DNA from: Liopterus haemorrhoidalis
Taxonomy: Eukaryota; Arthropoda; Insecta; Coleoptera; Dytiscidae
Assembly (NCBI GenBank): GCA_963971575.1
Contig: OZ020625.1
Location: 22,470,992-22,534,991 of the forward strand
DNA length: 64,000 nucleotides
Direction: 5' to 3'
This document shows positions 9,206-20,026 of this stretch, one piece after another. Position numbers and translations under genes: made by a program. Under the pieces are notes generated by a model. That model made no database searches. It worked only from the letters and a program-made list of their open reading frames with translations, and was not told the origin of the DNA. Each line of letters begins with the position of its first letter. The first letter of the stretch is position 1.

Positions 9206-12193
9206 ATGGATATTCTAAATTTAAACGACTTGAGTGAAAAACAGATAAATACTAATGTCTTAAATACTATTGATGAATATAATAATTTTTCAAAATTGCA
9301 AATTACGAATAGTACTTTTAATATTTTTCATACTAATATTAGAAGTTTAGATAAAAATTTTGATGCTCTTAAAATACTCGTAACTCAACTTAATACAAAT
9401 TTTGATATAATTGTTTGCAGTGAAACTCGTTTTATACTATTTCCGGATTTATTTAACATTCCTAACTATACTATTTATTTTAACGATAGTAACTATAATC
9501 AAAATGATGGGGTCATTGTTTATGTAAAAAATGATATCAAACATAATGTTAAAAAATGTAAAGTCGACAATTTCTGTTATTTGAGAGTAGAATGTTACCT
9601 AAATAATGAAATAATTGCAGTAACATCAATATATAAATCACCCGCAATCAATGATGATGATTTTATAAATAACTTGTCAAAATATATTTCGATGCATTCT
9701 AAAAAAAGAACTGAAATATTATGTGGTGATTTTAATATTGACATTTTAAACAAAACCAACAACCACAATGATACTAAGTTCCAATATCTTAATTTATTAT
9801 ATTCAAATGGTTTTAACTCCTATATTAATGAATATACAAGAGTTTTTAATGAAAGTAAAAGCTGCTTAGATCATTGCTTTGTAAAATCTAACCTAAGCCA
9901 GAAAAAATTTACGCCTATTGTACTCAAATCAAAAATTACGGACCATGACCCTATTATACTTCAACTCGATTTAAATTGTAACATTGAACATAAATCAAAT
10001 GATAAGAATAAAAATGTAGTACCAATGATCAATTTTGAAAAATTAGAATATTTAGCGAAAGATACTGTTTGGACTATTTGTAAAAATGAAAACATTGATT
10101 GTTATATGGATCATTTTATGTTATTGTTAAAAAATGTCATGAAACAATGTACGTCTCACCATTGCGTAAATAGCAAAACTCGAAAAAGATCCCCTTGGAT
10201 AACTAAGGGTATAATAAAATCAATTAACGTTAGAGATAAATTATATAAAATAATTAAATTAGAACCAGATAATAATTCTATTGATAAAATATATACTTAT
10301 TACAGAAAATTAATTCCTATCTTAATAAAAAATGTTAAAAATTCCTATTACTCTAAAAAAATTAATGAAAACACTAAACCTAAAAATTTATGGTCTATTG
10401 CGAACGACTACTTGAATAAAAATTATACTAAAAATAATGGAATAAAAAACATTAAAATTAATGAACAATTAATAACTGATAAGCAAGTGATGGCTGACGA
10501 GTTCAATAACTATTTCGCAACGGTGGGACAAAACTTTTCTGCATACTTGTCTGAAAATATTTACGATGATACAGATAATATTGAACGAAACGGCAAATCT
10601 TTATTTTTGACTCCAATTAATGAACAAGAACTTCGTGAAATTATATTTGGATTTACTAATAATAAAACTAGGGGGCACGATAATATTAATTTAAAAATAA
10701 TTAAAACTGTTTCGCATTATATTATCCCAACAATTTGTGATATTTTTAATATGTGCATTTCATTGGGCTATTTTCCTAAGACTTTAAAAAAATCAATAGT
10801 CACACCCATTTACAAAAATGGTAAAAAGGAACTGCTAGGTAATTATAGACCAATTTCTATAGTTTCAAATTTTGCAAAGTTTCTTGAAAAAGCTATTTAC
10901 AACAGAATAATATCTTTTATAGATAGCAACTGTATATTATCTGCAAATCAATATGGTTTCCGATCAAAAAAATCCACAGCAGACGCACTATCTTTTTTAA
11001 CAGACAAGATTTATAAAGCTTTAGACAACTCTCGTCCTTGTATGGCCATCTTTCTAGACTTGGCTAAAGCTTTCGACACGGTAAATCATGAATTATTATT
11101 CAAGAAATTAGAACTCTACGGAATAAGAGGTGTAGCATTGAAATTAATTATGAGTTATTTTACTGATAGAATTCAAGTAACCAAAATTTTGAAGATCACT
11201 AGTTCGGAAATACATTTAAAAACGGGAGTTCCACAAGGAACAGTGCTTGGACCCTTATTCTTCATTTTATATGTTAATAATTTATTTCAACTTCATATAA
11301 ATTCTCAAATTATTTCATACGCAGATGACACCGCGCTCTTCATTGAAGGTGATTCATGGGAGCAAGTTAAAGATTTGGCCACTAAAGATCTATTAATTAT
11401 TAAGCAATGGTTGGATTTCAACAAACTATCTTTAAATATTAAAAAATCACACTTTTTAACTTTCTCATGTAATATTACCACTCAACCTAATTTTGATTCT
11501 ATAATTATTCATAATAATAAGCAGTGTGAACAAACTACAAATTGTACATGTGAAAAAATAACAAAAAAAGATCATACAAATTATCTAGGTTTAATTGTAG
11601 ACAACTTTCTTAGATGGAACCATCACATTGAAAAAATTTGTAGAAGCCTCAGAAAATCAATCTTCATTTTGAAGAAATTAAGATATATTCTACCCTTTCC
11701 TAAATTAAAAATATTTTATTTCTCTTTTGTTCAATCTATTTTACAATATGGCATCTTATGCTGGGGAGGGACTACTAATAATTACATAAATAACATTCAT
11801 ATTTTACATAAACATATATTAAAAACAATGTGCTTTAAACCTAGAATGTATTCTTCAAATTTAATTTATAAGGAAACCCAACTGTTTAGTATCACTCAGC
11901 TATATATTTTGGCAATCATTACAAAAATTTATAAAAATCCAAACATAATTGAATACTCCAAACATAACTATACTACAAGATTAAAAATAAATAATTTTTC
12001 AATTCCGTATAAACATAATAAGACAAAATCAGAATGCTACTACCTTTTCTACATTAGCGTCATTCACAATAATTTTAATAGTTACTTAAAGACAAATAAT
12101 ATTGAATTAAATGTTCTCAATAAAAAAAACATATTTAAAAAATGGACATCCTCACTTAATGCAAATGAAATTAACGAAATATTTCAAAAATAA
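9206..12193 (+). CDS. LINE ORF2: APE endonuclease and reverse transcriptase
   Basis: The 995-residue protein starts at ATG 9206 (MDILNLNDL). The N-terminal part is an apurinic-type endonuclease: HTNIRSLDKN, IIVCSETRF, SIYKSPA, CGDFNIDIL, SCLDHCF and ITDHDP are its usual catalytic blocks. The reverse transcriptase follows: PIYKNGKKELLGNYRPIS, NQYGFRSKKSTADAL, FLDLAKAFDTVNHELL (first Asp), GVPQGTVLGPLFF and SYADDTALF (paired catalytic Asp), then NYLGLIVDNFLRWNHHI. There is no RNase H domain, consistent with CR1/Jockey clades. All catalytic motifs are present and there is no stop or frameshift. It could nick target DNA and copy its own RNA at the nick. Confidence 0.9.
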   Translation: MDILNLNDLSEKQINTNVLNTIDEYNNFSKLQITNSTFNIFHTNIRSLDKNFDALKILVTQLNTNFDIIVCSETRFILFPDLFNIPNYTIYFNDSNYNQNDGVIVYVKNDIKHNVKKCKVDNFCYLRVECYLNNEIIAVTSIYKSPAINDDDFINNLSKYISMHSKKRTEILCGDFNIDILNKTNNHNDTKFQYLNLLYSNGFNSYINEYTRVFNESKSCLDHCFVKSNLSQKKFTPIVLKSKITDHDPIILQLDLNCNIEHKSNDKNKNVVPMINFEKLEYLAKDTVWTICKNENIDCYMDHFMLLLKNVMKQCTSHHCVNSKTRKRSPWITKGIIKSINVRDKLYKIIKLEPDNNSIDKIYTYYRKLIPILIKNVKNSYYSKKINENTKPKNLWSIANDYLNKNYTKNNGIKNIKINEQLITDKQVMADEFNNYFATVGQNFSAYLSENIYDDTDNIERNGKSLFLTPINEQELREIIFGFTNNKTRGHDNINLKIIKTVSHYIIPTICDIFNMCISLGYFPKTLKKSIVTPIYKNGKKELLGNYRPISIVSNFAKFLEKAIYNRIISFIDSNCILSANQYGFRSKKSTADALSFLTDKIYKALDNSRPCMAIFLDLAKAFDTVNHELLFKKLELYGIRGVALKLIMSYFTDRIQVTKILKITSSEIHLKTGVPQGTVLGPLFFILYVNNLFQLHINSQIISYADDTALFIEGDSWEQVKDLATKDLLIIKQWLDFNKLSLNIKKSHFLTFSCNITTQPNFDSIIIHNNKQCEQTTNCTCEKITKKDHTNYLGLIVDNFLRWNHHIEKICRSLRKSIFILKKLRYILPFPKLKIFYFSFVQSILQYGILCWGGTTNNYINNIHILHKHILKTMCFKPRMYSSNLIYKETQLFSITQLYILAIITKIYKNPNIIEYSKHNYTTRLKINNFSIPYKHNKTKSECYYLFYISVIHNNFNSYLKTNNIELNVLNKKNIFKKWTSSLNANEINEIFQK

Positions 12194-13067
12194 CTTTATG
12201 TATTTCTACCTCTCTAATTCACATACTTGTACTTATGTATAAATATATATATATGTATAAATTAAAATGCATAGTAGATACATTTATCACCAACTACGCA
12301 TATTTAAATTAAACTATATTACCACGCGCTGAACTAAGTTCTTTGTGGGCTTAACCTCTTGGAGGTTATTATTATTATTATTATTATAATATGGTACAAA
12401 ATTGTATATATATGTCTCCTATGTATGTAGATATATTTCTATATTTCTGTATATGTATCTTGTACTATTATTGTTATTTATGATAATAAACTATTATTAT
12501 TAAACTATTAATTCAGACTTTTGGTCATTTTGTTTAGGCTTTGAAAATCATGCTCACATTGTAAATTCTAGATTAAATCGATTGTCATTATAAAATGTCC
12601 TTTTCATTACATTTTAGTTTTTTGTCATTCTTAATAAAAATATCCCATTTATAAATTTTTTGTCTTCAAAATATGGAAAAATGTATTAAAATATTTGACA
12701 TATGTCATTCGTTTCCATGGTTTCACTGTTGGAATTTTAATTTTTCACATACCAAACCTGAAACACGAAATAATCCAAGCAAGGTCCCTTTTCGTGACAG
12801 CCTAAAATAACGAAATTTCCATTTAGTTCCGCCTAATCGCTTGGAATAGCCTGTAAGACGAAATTTTGATTTCAATAATTTGCACCTTTGAAATTGTCAT
12901 GTTGGTATTAAAAAATTATAAAAAATGTTACTTTCTTAATAATGATCATAATCAATAAATCTAAAGTCGGTTTTACAGTGTAAGGAATATTTTTAATTGA
13001 TATTTAAAGACCGTAATACACTATAAAAGTAACCAAAAAATCTGGTTTGTCCTTACAAAAGTGAACA

Positions 13068-13108
<41 letters not shown>
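13068..13108. repeat. (TA)n microsatellite
   Basis: An uninterrupted run of about 20 TA dinucleotides lies in the right part of the hAT-like MITE. Confidence 0.9.
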
Positions 13109-13112
<4 letters not shown>

Positions 13113-13389
13113 ATTAACAGAGCTGTTAACAAGGATAATATTAGAAAGTTGGTTGGTATCTGATGAGTTGGTGAGTACCAACTGTAAAGTGAGTCAAATG
13201 GCGACTTCTTTTCCCGCCAAGCCAACCAAAAAATATGTAATTTATATATCTTACATGTTACGTGTTCATTATTTCGATATATCGAAAATATCGATATTTT
13301 TACTTCGATATATATCGAATATCGATATCACACTTACGATGTATCGAATCGCGCATATATCGATATTCAAAAATAAATTCCCATCCCTA

Positions 13390-13490
13390 GCCATGACCTT
13401 TCCGACCGATGGGACCGTCCTTTGCCTTCTTCGGAGAACACAAACGACATACTCCACACTTTAGAGGCGGTTGTTCTTCAATGATTAGCT
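13390..13490 (-). pseudogene. Mariner transposase relic, part 1 of 2
   Basis: The minus strand reads CSPKKAK, then after a one-base shift TVPSVGKVMA, which continues into the other half at 7826 and leftward. The PKKAK-VPSVGKVMA sequence is typical of mariner transposases. Confidence 0.7.
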
Positions 13491-13499
13491 TTGTAGGTT

Positions 13500-13730
13500 A
13501 TCCGTAATTTAATTTTAGAAATGCACTTATGTCAGATGGTAGGTTTTTAAGATTTGATCTTGAAGTAAGGTGTTCCTTCATAAGAAGCATGCATAAATTC
13601 TTCAGAAAGAATCTTTATTCTTTTCTCGATATTTTGGACTATTTGATGGTTTGGCAAAGGAATATAATATCTGAGCATTTATTCCAGCAATGTTCAAAAG
13701 GCTAAAAACAATCGCGCAGGGCCATCTTCT
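13500..13730 (-). pseudogene. piggyBac-type transposase C-terminal relic
   Basis: The minus strand from about 13727 reads RWPCAIVFSLLNIAGINAQI then LYSFAKPSNSPKYREK, close to the RWP...LLNIAGIN block near the end of piggyBac-derived transposases. The frame is lost soon after, though a later fragment of the type ISAFLKLNYG can be read. No terminal repeats were found. Confidence 0.65.
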
Positions 13731-14028
13731 AGTTATTCGGGAAACCGATTTTTTTTTTCAAAAAAAATTTTTTTTTTTCAAAATTTGTTTGAATAAAACT
13801 TGCAGATTTTAAAATTTTCTACAAATAAAGATTCTTACACTTTTTTTTCATGAATGATCATTTGTAAGATATTGAAGTTTATTAATTTAATGCCCTTAAT
13901 ATTTTCGTAAATCCGAATAGAACAGTAAACAAGTAGTACTAACATAATAAATACAAAATACAAAAAATAAACCATACATTATATAAAATAAACATGTTTA
14001 GAAAAATACATAAGTACTTAAAAAATTA

Positions 14029-14385
14029 TTATTTGTTGTTTTTAATTAGAAATTTGTCCATTGTCAATTGTACCGCAGTTTTCTTTTTGTCTTGATATAA
14101 AAGTTTATAACAAGCGGTGCTATTGCGTATATTATTAACAACACTGAAACTTCTATCAATATCCGGATCCGAATTCTCGATAGTGTCAATGAGTTCTTCC
14201 ACTTTGCCTAATATTCCACTAACTGTTTTTAGTTGTATTTCGGTTGTTTCGTTCTCGGTTTTTGGGTCTTCTTTTTCAGTTCTCATTTACTCTTGTAGTT
14301 CTAATAACTCATTAGTTGTGAGTTCGTCCGCATGTGATTCTAACAAATCGTTAATATCTTCAGTGTCCATATTCAGTTCCATTTA
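14029..14385 (-). pseudogene. Tigger/pogo transposase C-terminal relic
   Basis: The minus strand gives MDTEDINDLLESHADELTTN then ELLELQE and a stop, followed in frame by an 85-residue stretch ending ACYKLLYQDKKKTAVQLTMD KFL. The DINDLLESH-ELT-EL-ELQ block and the final Q-T-L-DKF-like end are typical of Tigger/jerky transposases. The N-terminal two thirds are absent. Confidence 0.65.
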
Positions 14386-14817
14386 TTTTTTTTAAATACA
14401 TGTGAATACACTGCTGTGTATTCACACACAGAAAAGCACTCGTAAATACGTGTGCATATTCGGCTGCGTTCAACGTATTTACTGATTCTTCTTTGTAAGT
14501 GTGAGTGAAGGGGGAAAATTGAAAGATAGAAGTTGGTAACACTGTATTTCAAGCTTCATACGCATATCTTGCCTAAATATAACTTCAAAACAATCAAGGA
14601 ATATTGGTCATTTATACAAAAAAAATGTACGTTCGTGCGAACAAATGTGCGTTCGTACGAAAAAATGTACGTTCGTATGAACATAGGGACCGAAAGTATG
14701 TACCAATTAGTCGTATTTACATGCATTTATACGGAAATATACGTCCGCTTAACGTACGTTCGATTAACGTACGTGAATCTGTGTACGCATTGTGTACGTT
14801 AAGTGGGCGCTGACTGT
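14386..14817. other. Transposon end with ACGTTCGTACGAA-type repeats
   Basis: Short palindromic motifs built on GTACGTTCGTACGAAC recur between about 14620 and 14770. The right end, reading inward, is TACAGTCAGCGCCCACTTAA, which resembles a pogo/Tigger terminus next to a TA target. It probably belongs with the Tigger relic to its left. Confidence 0.5.
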
Positions 14818-14834
14818 ACTTTTGACTCACATGC

Positions 14835-15965
14835 GGGTCTATTCTCTAAGCATGATGTTAAAATCTTAGCGTCAGAAACTGACGTTAATTTTTTTAACAC
14901 CATTTTTAACCTAAATGCTATTCGCTAAACATATATGTGTTAATATTATAGCGCGGTGGCGTTAAAATAGCCAGTTAACGTTCTACAATAAGCGCCTACC
15001 GAAACGGTGGCTTTAAAAGTTAACGCTAGAGTTTAGTTTGCAAAAATGGCTGATCCTATTTAAATAAATGTCATGTTATTTAAAAAAAAAATGAATAAAA
15101 CAAATGACGGTAGGAATATTAATCAACTTTCTATTAATTTTTAAAGTGAATTCTTTACAGTACAGATAAAAATGACGCTTCATAATTTTTGTTACACAAG
15201 TAACCCAGACGCAAGTTCAAGTAATTGTATAGAAAGGAAATAAATGGAGTATTGGAAAGCAGTTTTGGTTTTTGTTGAGACACAGAACTTAAAATTTTAC
15301 TCCTCTGAAAGCTACAAAACTTCACTTATGCCTCCGCCGTGTTTCAAAATATCGCAGTACATTTTAATGGTGTATTATTTGAAGAAATAATTAATGAGAT
15401 TGATAATGACGATCACAACAGTGTTATTCGAGGGTAGAAATAGCGTAATAAATCAAATTTAATAATTAATATCACCGAACACCTTTTTAAAAATAAAATG
15501 AACATATAATTCACATATTATTAAAAAATTAGATAAACTGTTATAATACAATGTAGTATATAAATTGACTAAACAAAAGTTGAATAAAGTTATATTTTTA
15601 TTTAATACACTGTGGAAACCAGTTATAATGAGTATCACAGGACCAAACATTTCTGTTCCATTTTTAAAATAAATTTCGCCACTGAATATTTAATTCAACA
15701 CCGAAATATTAGGTTAAGATTCTCTTGGCATTTGACTAAATAAATACTCCTGTTAAAATTCAACGTAACAGCGCATGCGCGTGCAGTTAATATTAGCCTC
15801 TCTACAGGGTGAGTTAGCGCCTCGCGTTATCAAATATTGTATTAACGCTTACCTTAACAAATGCTCTTACAGAATAGTATTTTTGGATAATGACGTTAGA
15901 CATGGAGTTAAATTAAAAATATCAACCTGACACTAATTTTAACGCATTTCTTACAGAATACACCC
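14835..15965. mobile_element. TIR element with GGGT-TATTCT ends
   Basis: The left end GGGTCTATTCTCTAAGCAT and the right end, reading inward, GGGTGTATTCTGTAAGAAAT form terminal inverted repeats, each with a second CTAAG/GTAAG motif about 90 bases in. GGGT-type ends suggest PIF/Harbinger/ISL2EU relatives. The interior is AT-rich; a short frame near 15350-15430 (QYILMVYYL region) is not identifiable. Confidence 0.6.
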
Positions 15966-16023
15966 GATAGTGATGAAAACGCCTAAACAATACATCAGAT
16001 TTCCGAATAAGAAATTTACTCAC

Positions 16024-16178
16024 ATCATGACGTCTTCAAATGAACCTTCATCATTTTTATCTAGAAATCTTGAAGTAGCCTCGCACATTGCCTTTATAGA
16101 TAAGATTGACAAGGGCTTGGTGCCCTGGGTCTCCATGTAGGTCTCCAAAAGTCTTTCAGCTTGCTCGGTGAAAGTGCC
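16024..16178 (-). CDS. mre11: Mre11 exon 8
   Basis: It encodes GTFTEQAERLLETYMETQG and on to FEDVM, matching the helical region after the capping domain of Mre11. Acceptor AG lies at 16180-16179 and donor GTGAGT begins at 16023. Exon phases match exons 7 and 9. Confidence 0.85.
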
Positions 16179-16306
16179 CTGGTAACACATTGAAAGATTT
16201 ATTATTTCAACATTCATTATAAACACAAGTTGGCAGATATGAACTATTTGGACTTTGTAGCAATTTGCATTTTTAAGATATGATCACAACCACTCGATGT
16301 TGATAC

Positions 16307-17493
16307 TAGGGATTGGAAAAAAACATCGATGTATCGAAAACATCGATGTTTGTTTTAAAAACATCGATGTTTTTACCATCGATGGTCAGCTGGCGATAGT
16401 ATCGATAAAACATCGATGTCTACTACCGATGTCGATGTTTAAACTTTTAAATTCAGAAACTACCGCTAGAGGCGCTGGAATCTTAAAAATTTAATTTTTA
16501 TTAAAATAAGTACACAAAATTAAGCGCCATCTATTGTGATATAACAATACTAATAGTGTTATTTTTTATTCTTCTTAGCAGTTAGCAGAATACGAAAAAA
16601 TAAGAAGAAACTTCTAATTTTTGCAAACAATGCGAACGACCAACGACGCCAACACACTTTTTCTTTTTGAGTCTTGTTGACAATTTCCCAGTTGTTATTC
16701 CTCCAATCCCTGGATTTTTGTAAGTTGTCATTAGCTATTTTTTTATATATTGAAGTTGGTTTTTCCTGAACAAAATGATTAAAAGCTTCAATTAATCGGT
16801 AAAAGTAACTAGAATTGAAAATCTAGTTCCGCCTAAACCAAAGGAACAGACTTTATTTCAACTTAAAAAAGTATAAAAATAATTGTGTATGACAGTGTTA
16901 TTTTTATGTTAAATAATATAAAATTAACATTAAGATTACTATATTAGTATTGTAATAAAATCCAATATTTCATTTTAGAAATGTAAAAATAGTAAGGTCT
17001 GTTCCTTTGGTTTAGGCGGAACTAGATTTTCAATTCTAGTTACTTTTACCGATTGATTGAAGCTTTTGATCATTTTGTTCAGGAAAAGTCAACTTCAATA
17101 TATAAAAAAATATCTAATGACAAATTAAAAAAATGAAAATTGCGGTTAGTTCCGCCTAATCGTTTGGAATAGACTGTAGGTACAAATTAGGATTATTATA
17201 TTGGGTATAATAATATTAATGTGAAATTAATTACTATTAAAAAGGAATATTTCTATTTCAAAATCTAATAAATGCTTTTTGTGTATTATGTGTTACTTTT
17301 TTCGTATTTTATCTTTACATTATTAAATAAAACCTATATAATATAAATAAATAGCTTTTTTTAATATTAATAAAACATCGATGTTTCCGATACATCAATG
17401 TTTTTCCTTCGATGTTTTTTCAACATCGATAGTAAGCGCCGATGTTAACATCGATGTTAAACATCGATGTTTTGCCTTCGATGTGCAACCCTG
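16307..17493. mobile_element. hAT-like MITE with ACATCGATGT ends (copy 1)
   Basis: The element starts TAGGGATTGGAAAAAAACAT and ends GCAACCCTG, with the exact octamer GTTGATAC on both sides (16299-16306, 17494-17501). Both ends carry arrays of ACATCGATGTTT units. The interior holds two decayed pieces related to MITE family B (about 16711-16856 and 16996-17177) and a segment also present in the second copy at 19727-21949. Non-coding. Confidence 0.85.
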
Positions 17494-17660
17494 GTTGATA
17501 CGGTCGTCTCAAAAGTAAGTTAACACTATTTTTTTGTAATCCGTGTGGTTGGCGGGAAAAGTCTGGGAGTCTCAGGGAATTTGCGTCTGGGTGTAGTGGC
17601 AGCACTGTAAAATTTCTATGCGCGTGCGTCGATCGATCCGGCAGTCAGGCTCCAGCCATT

Positions 17661-17993
17661 ATGGCTACTCCACTTACTCCTACCACCGATTGTGAACTTC
17701 GTGGTGTTATTCGTTTTTTGACGGCAAAAAATAAAAATGGAGAAAAACATCGAATTAATGTCTCATCGCCTGTATTCACCTGATTTATCCCCTAACGACT
17801 TTTTTTTGTTTCCCAATGTCAAACAAATATTGCGTGGAGAACGATTTTCATCACCTCAAGAAGCTGGTGAAGCCTTCGAAAACCATGTTGTTGAGATACC
17901 AACTTTAGAGTGGAAAAAATGTTTCGAGAATTGGTTTGAACGCATGCAAAAGTGTATAAATCTTAAAGGCGAATATTTTGAAAAGGAATAAAA
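17661..17993 (+). pseudogene. Internally deleted mariner transposase
   Basis: The first 24 codons (MATPLTPTTDCELRGVIRFL then TAKN) are a mariner N-terminus. They are followed directly, one base out of frame, by an 84-codon C-terminus containing YSPDLSPNDFFLF (third catalytic Asp motif) and WFERMQKCINLKGEYFEK. The DNA-binding domain and the first two catalytic Asp are gone. The flanking sequence from 17500 (CGGTCGTCTCAAAAGTAAGT) looks like a mariner terminus. Confidence 0.75.
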
Positions 17994-18267
17994 CAATTTG
18001 TACCAAATAAACCATACGCCATAAAACCTCATTGCTAACATCAATGTTTTGCCGATAAGAATTGCAAGTAAAAATATGTTTTTTTAAACAATAAACTGCA
18101 AATTTTAATAAAATAAATTTCATAAATAATATTAAATTAACCTTAATTTATTAGTATATTTTTAAGATAATTAGTAGTTTTTTTTTTTTTTATTTCATGT
18201 TTATGGTCTTTGATACTTAGGCAATTAGTCAAATATATAGGTTTTTAAATTACATACATTTAAAATT

Positions 18268-18396
18268 CAATATGATCGAAAAAAAAAAATGTCTAGAAGG
18301 CCCTGAATTTAAAATGTTCAGTGGACAATTTTGTTAATATAAAAATAAATTAATTCCTTGTCTATCTGGACACCTTTTTTTCTCGATCATATTGTA
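18268..18396. repeat. Small inverted repeat (CAATATGATCG ends)
   Basis: CAATATGATCGA at the left recurs inverted as TCGATCATATTG at the right, with further imperfect pairing (TGTCTAGA versus TATCTGGACA) inside. Probably a tiny MITE. Confidence 0.55.
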
Positions 18397-18744
18397 TAGC
18401 AATGCTTCAGACACTTTCTAAATTTTAAACGGGCAGATATTATATCATTTATTCCATGATTAATTAAAATTTATTTGACAAATTATAAAGATGTATATCT
18501 ATAATCAGTGCTGAGTAAAATACTTTTCTGATGTATTGGACGTACTGAATACAAATACTTTTTTTAAGGGAAAACTATATGTAATATTTTAATTAAACAT
18601 TACTTTTTAATATTTAAAATACTAAATAGTTGAAATACAGTTCCCAACTCTTTAAATGCAATTTATGGCATCACTTGTTTTTTAGTTCTGGGTGCTTTTA
18701 ATTCCTGGGTGCGCCACTGTTGTCAACGAACCTTTGGTTGCGAG
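18397..18744. other. AT-rich intronic sequence
   Basis: I see no gene, terminal repeat or tandem array here. Confidence 0.4.
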
Positions 18745-19250
18745 AGAGAAAATTATATTTCCACCCTTGCATATCAAGTTTGGGCTTATGTAGCAATTTT
18801 GGAAGGCTTTAAATCGAGATGGACTTTGTGTAGGCTACTTGACACGTAAATTTCCTGGGATTAACTCTGAAAAACTGAAAGCCAAAATATTTGATGGTCC
18901 TCAGATAAGGCAACCTACTGAAGATCCACAATCCAATCCAACCGCATCAATGAACGAGATTGAACCTAATTCTTGGTGTTCATTTATTCAAGGAGTACAA
19001 AATTTTCTTGGAAATTATAAGACAGAGAATTAGTGGAAAATATGCTTTCCAACTTTAATATTCTCGGTTGTGTTATGACCACTTACCAGAAAACCTAGGT
19101 TATTTTAGTGAAGAACCGGGGGAAAGATTCCATCAGGACATAAAACTATGGAAGATAGATATCAAGGAAGATAAGATAGCCACATGATGGCCTACTACTG
19201 TTGGAGTCTTCAGAAAGACTGTTCTGGTAAACTCCATGCTAGAAATTCGT
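18745..19250 (+). pseudogene. Relic of a repetitive arthropod ORF of unknown function
   Basis: Translated pieces read KIIFPPLHIKFGLM, stop, QFWKALNRDGLCVGYLTRKF, then KLKAKIFDGPQIRQ, NFLGNYKTEN, and after frameshifts ERFHQDIKTMEDRYQGR and MMAYYCWSLQKD. I recognise this as a protein found in many copies in arthropod genomes without an assigned function. Several stops and frameshifts make this copy dead. Confidence 0.55.
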
Positions 19251-19726
19251 ACAAAAGAACATTTTTAAGTGATAAGTGATGAATGTATATTTATCTACTT
19301 TGTGAAATAAATACCTTACTTTGTCTCTTTTGTGTTTATAACTGGCAGTTGGAGCAAATAGTAACAGTAATAACGTGAAAAATACACAAGTTAAGAAATA
19401 AGATATTTTATTGTAAAAGAGACCAATACAGCATATCTCAAAAAATAGACCTGATAGACCAAATCTGACGACTATTTTGGATTCTGTGCCCAAAAATTAC
19501 CTAGAGACAGTTAAAAACTTGCAGGCACCAAAACGTCTGTTGGGCTGTGTAATAGTTTTGAACACCAATAATTAAACACTAACAATAGTACACAAACATT
19601 AGTACCCTACTAATATTATTATTAAAGTCATATACTAACACTAACGGCAAAAAGTCATCTTACAACTGACTAAACTCAGAACACTGAAAAATAGTGCACT
19701 CACTAAACGTGATTGTCTATAGCTAG
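19251..19726. other. AT-rich intronic sequence
   Basis: No gene or repeat boundary is recognisable. A minus-strand open frame (19239-19493) resembles nothing known to me. Confidence 0.35.
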
Positions 19727-20026
19727 TACGGTTGTACATCGAAGGCAAAACATCGATGTTTAACATCGATGTTAACATCGGCGCTTACTATCAATGTTGA
19801 AAAAACATCGAAGGAAAAACATCGATGTTTAATTAATATTAAAAAAAGCTATTTATTTATATTATATAGGTTTTATTTAATAATGTAAAGATAAAATACG
19901 AAAAAAGTAACACATAATACACAAAAAGCATTTATTAGACTTTGAAATAGAAATATTCCTTTTTAATAGTAATTAATTTCACATTAATATTATTATACCC
20001 AATATAATAATCCTAATTTGTACCTA

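Larger units (their letters stand above)
8079..12506 (+). mobile_element. Full-length CR1/Jockey-type LINE, both ORFs open
   Basis: The 4.4-kb element lies between two copies of ATTAATTC (8071-8078 and 12507-12514), a plausible target-site duplication inside the host MITE. It has a 5' leader of about 260 bases, ORF1 (8341-9156), a 49-base spacer, ORF2 (9206-12193), and a 3' tail rich in TTA/TAT repeats ending near ATTATTATTAAACT. It lies antisense to Mre11 in intron 8. The lack of disabling mutations in either ORF suggests a young copy. Confidence 0.85.
8014..12853. mobile_element. TA-target MITE, family A (copy 2), split by a LINE
   Basis: The left end TAGGCTATTCCAAACGTTTA and the right end reading GCGGAACTAAATGG inward match the family A terminal repeats, with TA on both sides. 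The right part (12515-12853) aligns with the body of other copies. The left part stops near 8078, where a LINE begins. Confidence 0.8.
7827..13389. mobile_element. hAT-like MITE with GATATATCGAT ends, hosting nested insertions
   Basis: The element starts TAGGGATGGGAACGATATAT and ends CATCCCTA, flanked by the exact octamer GCCATGAC (7819-7826, 13390-13397). Its ends (7827-7975 and about 13270-13389) are arrays of ATATCGAT-type units. About 0.7 kb is its own sequence; the rest is a family A MITE carrying a LINE. Its insertion split a mariner transposase relic. Confidence 0.85.

Noticed and set aside
13004..13225. A minus-strand frame with Ile-Tyr repeats
   Set aside because: It is a translation of the (TA)n microsatellite.
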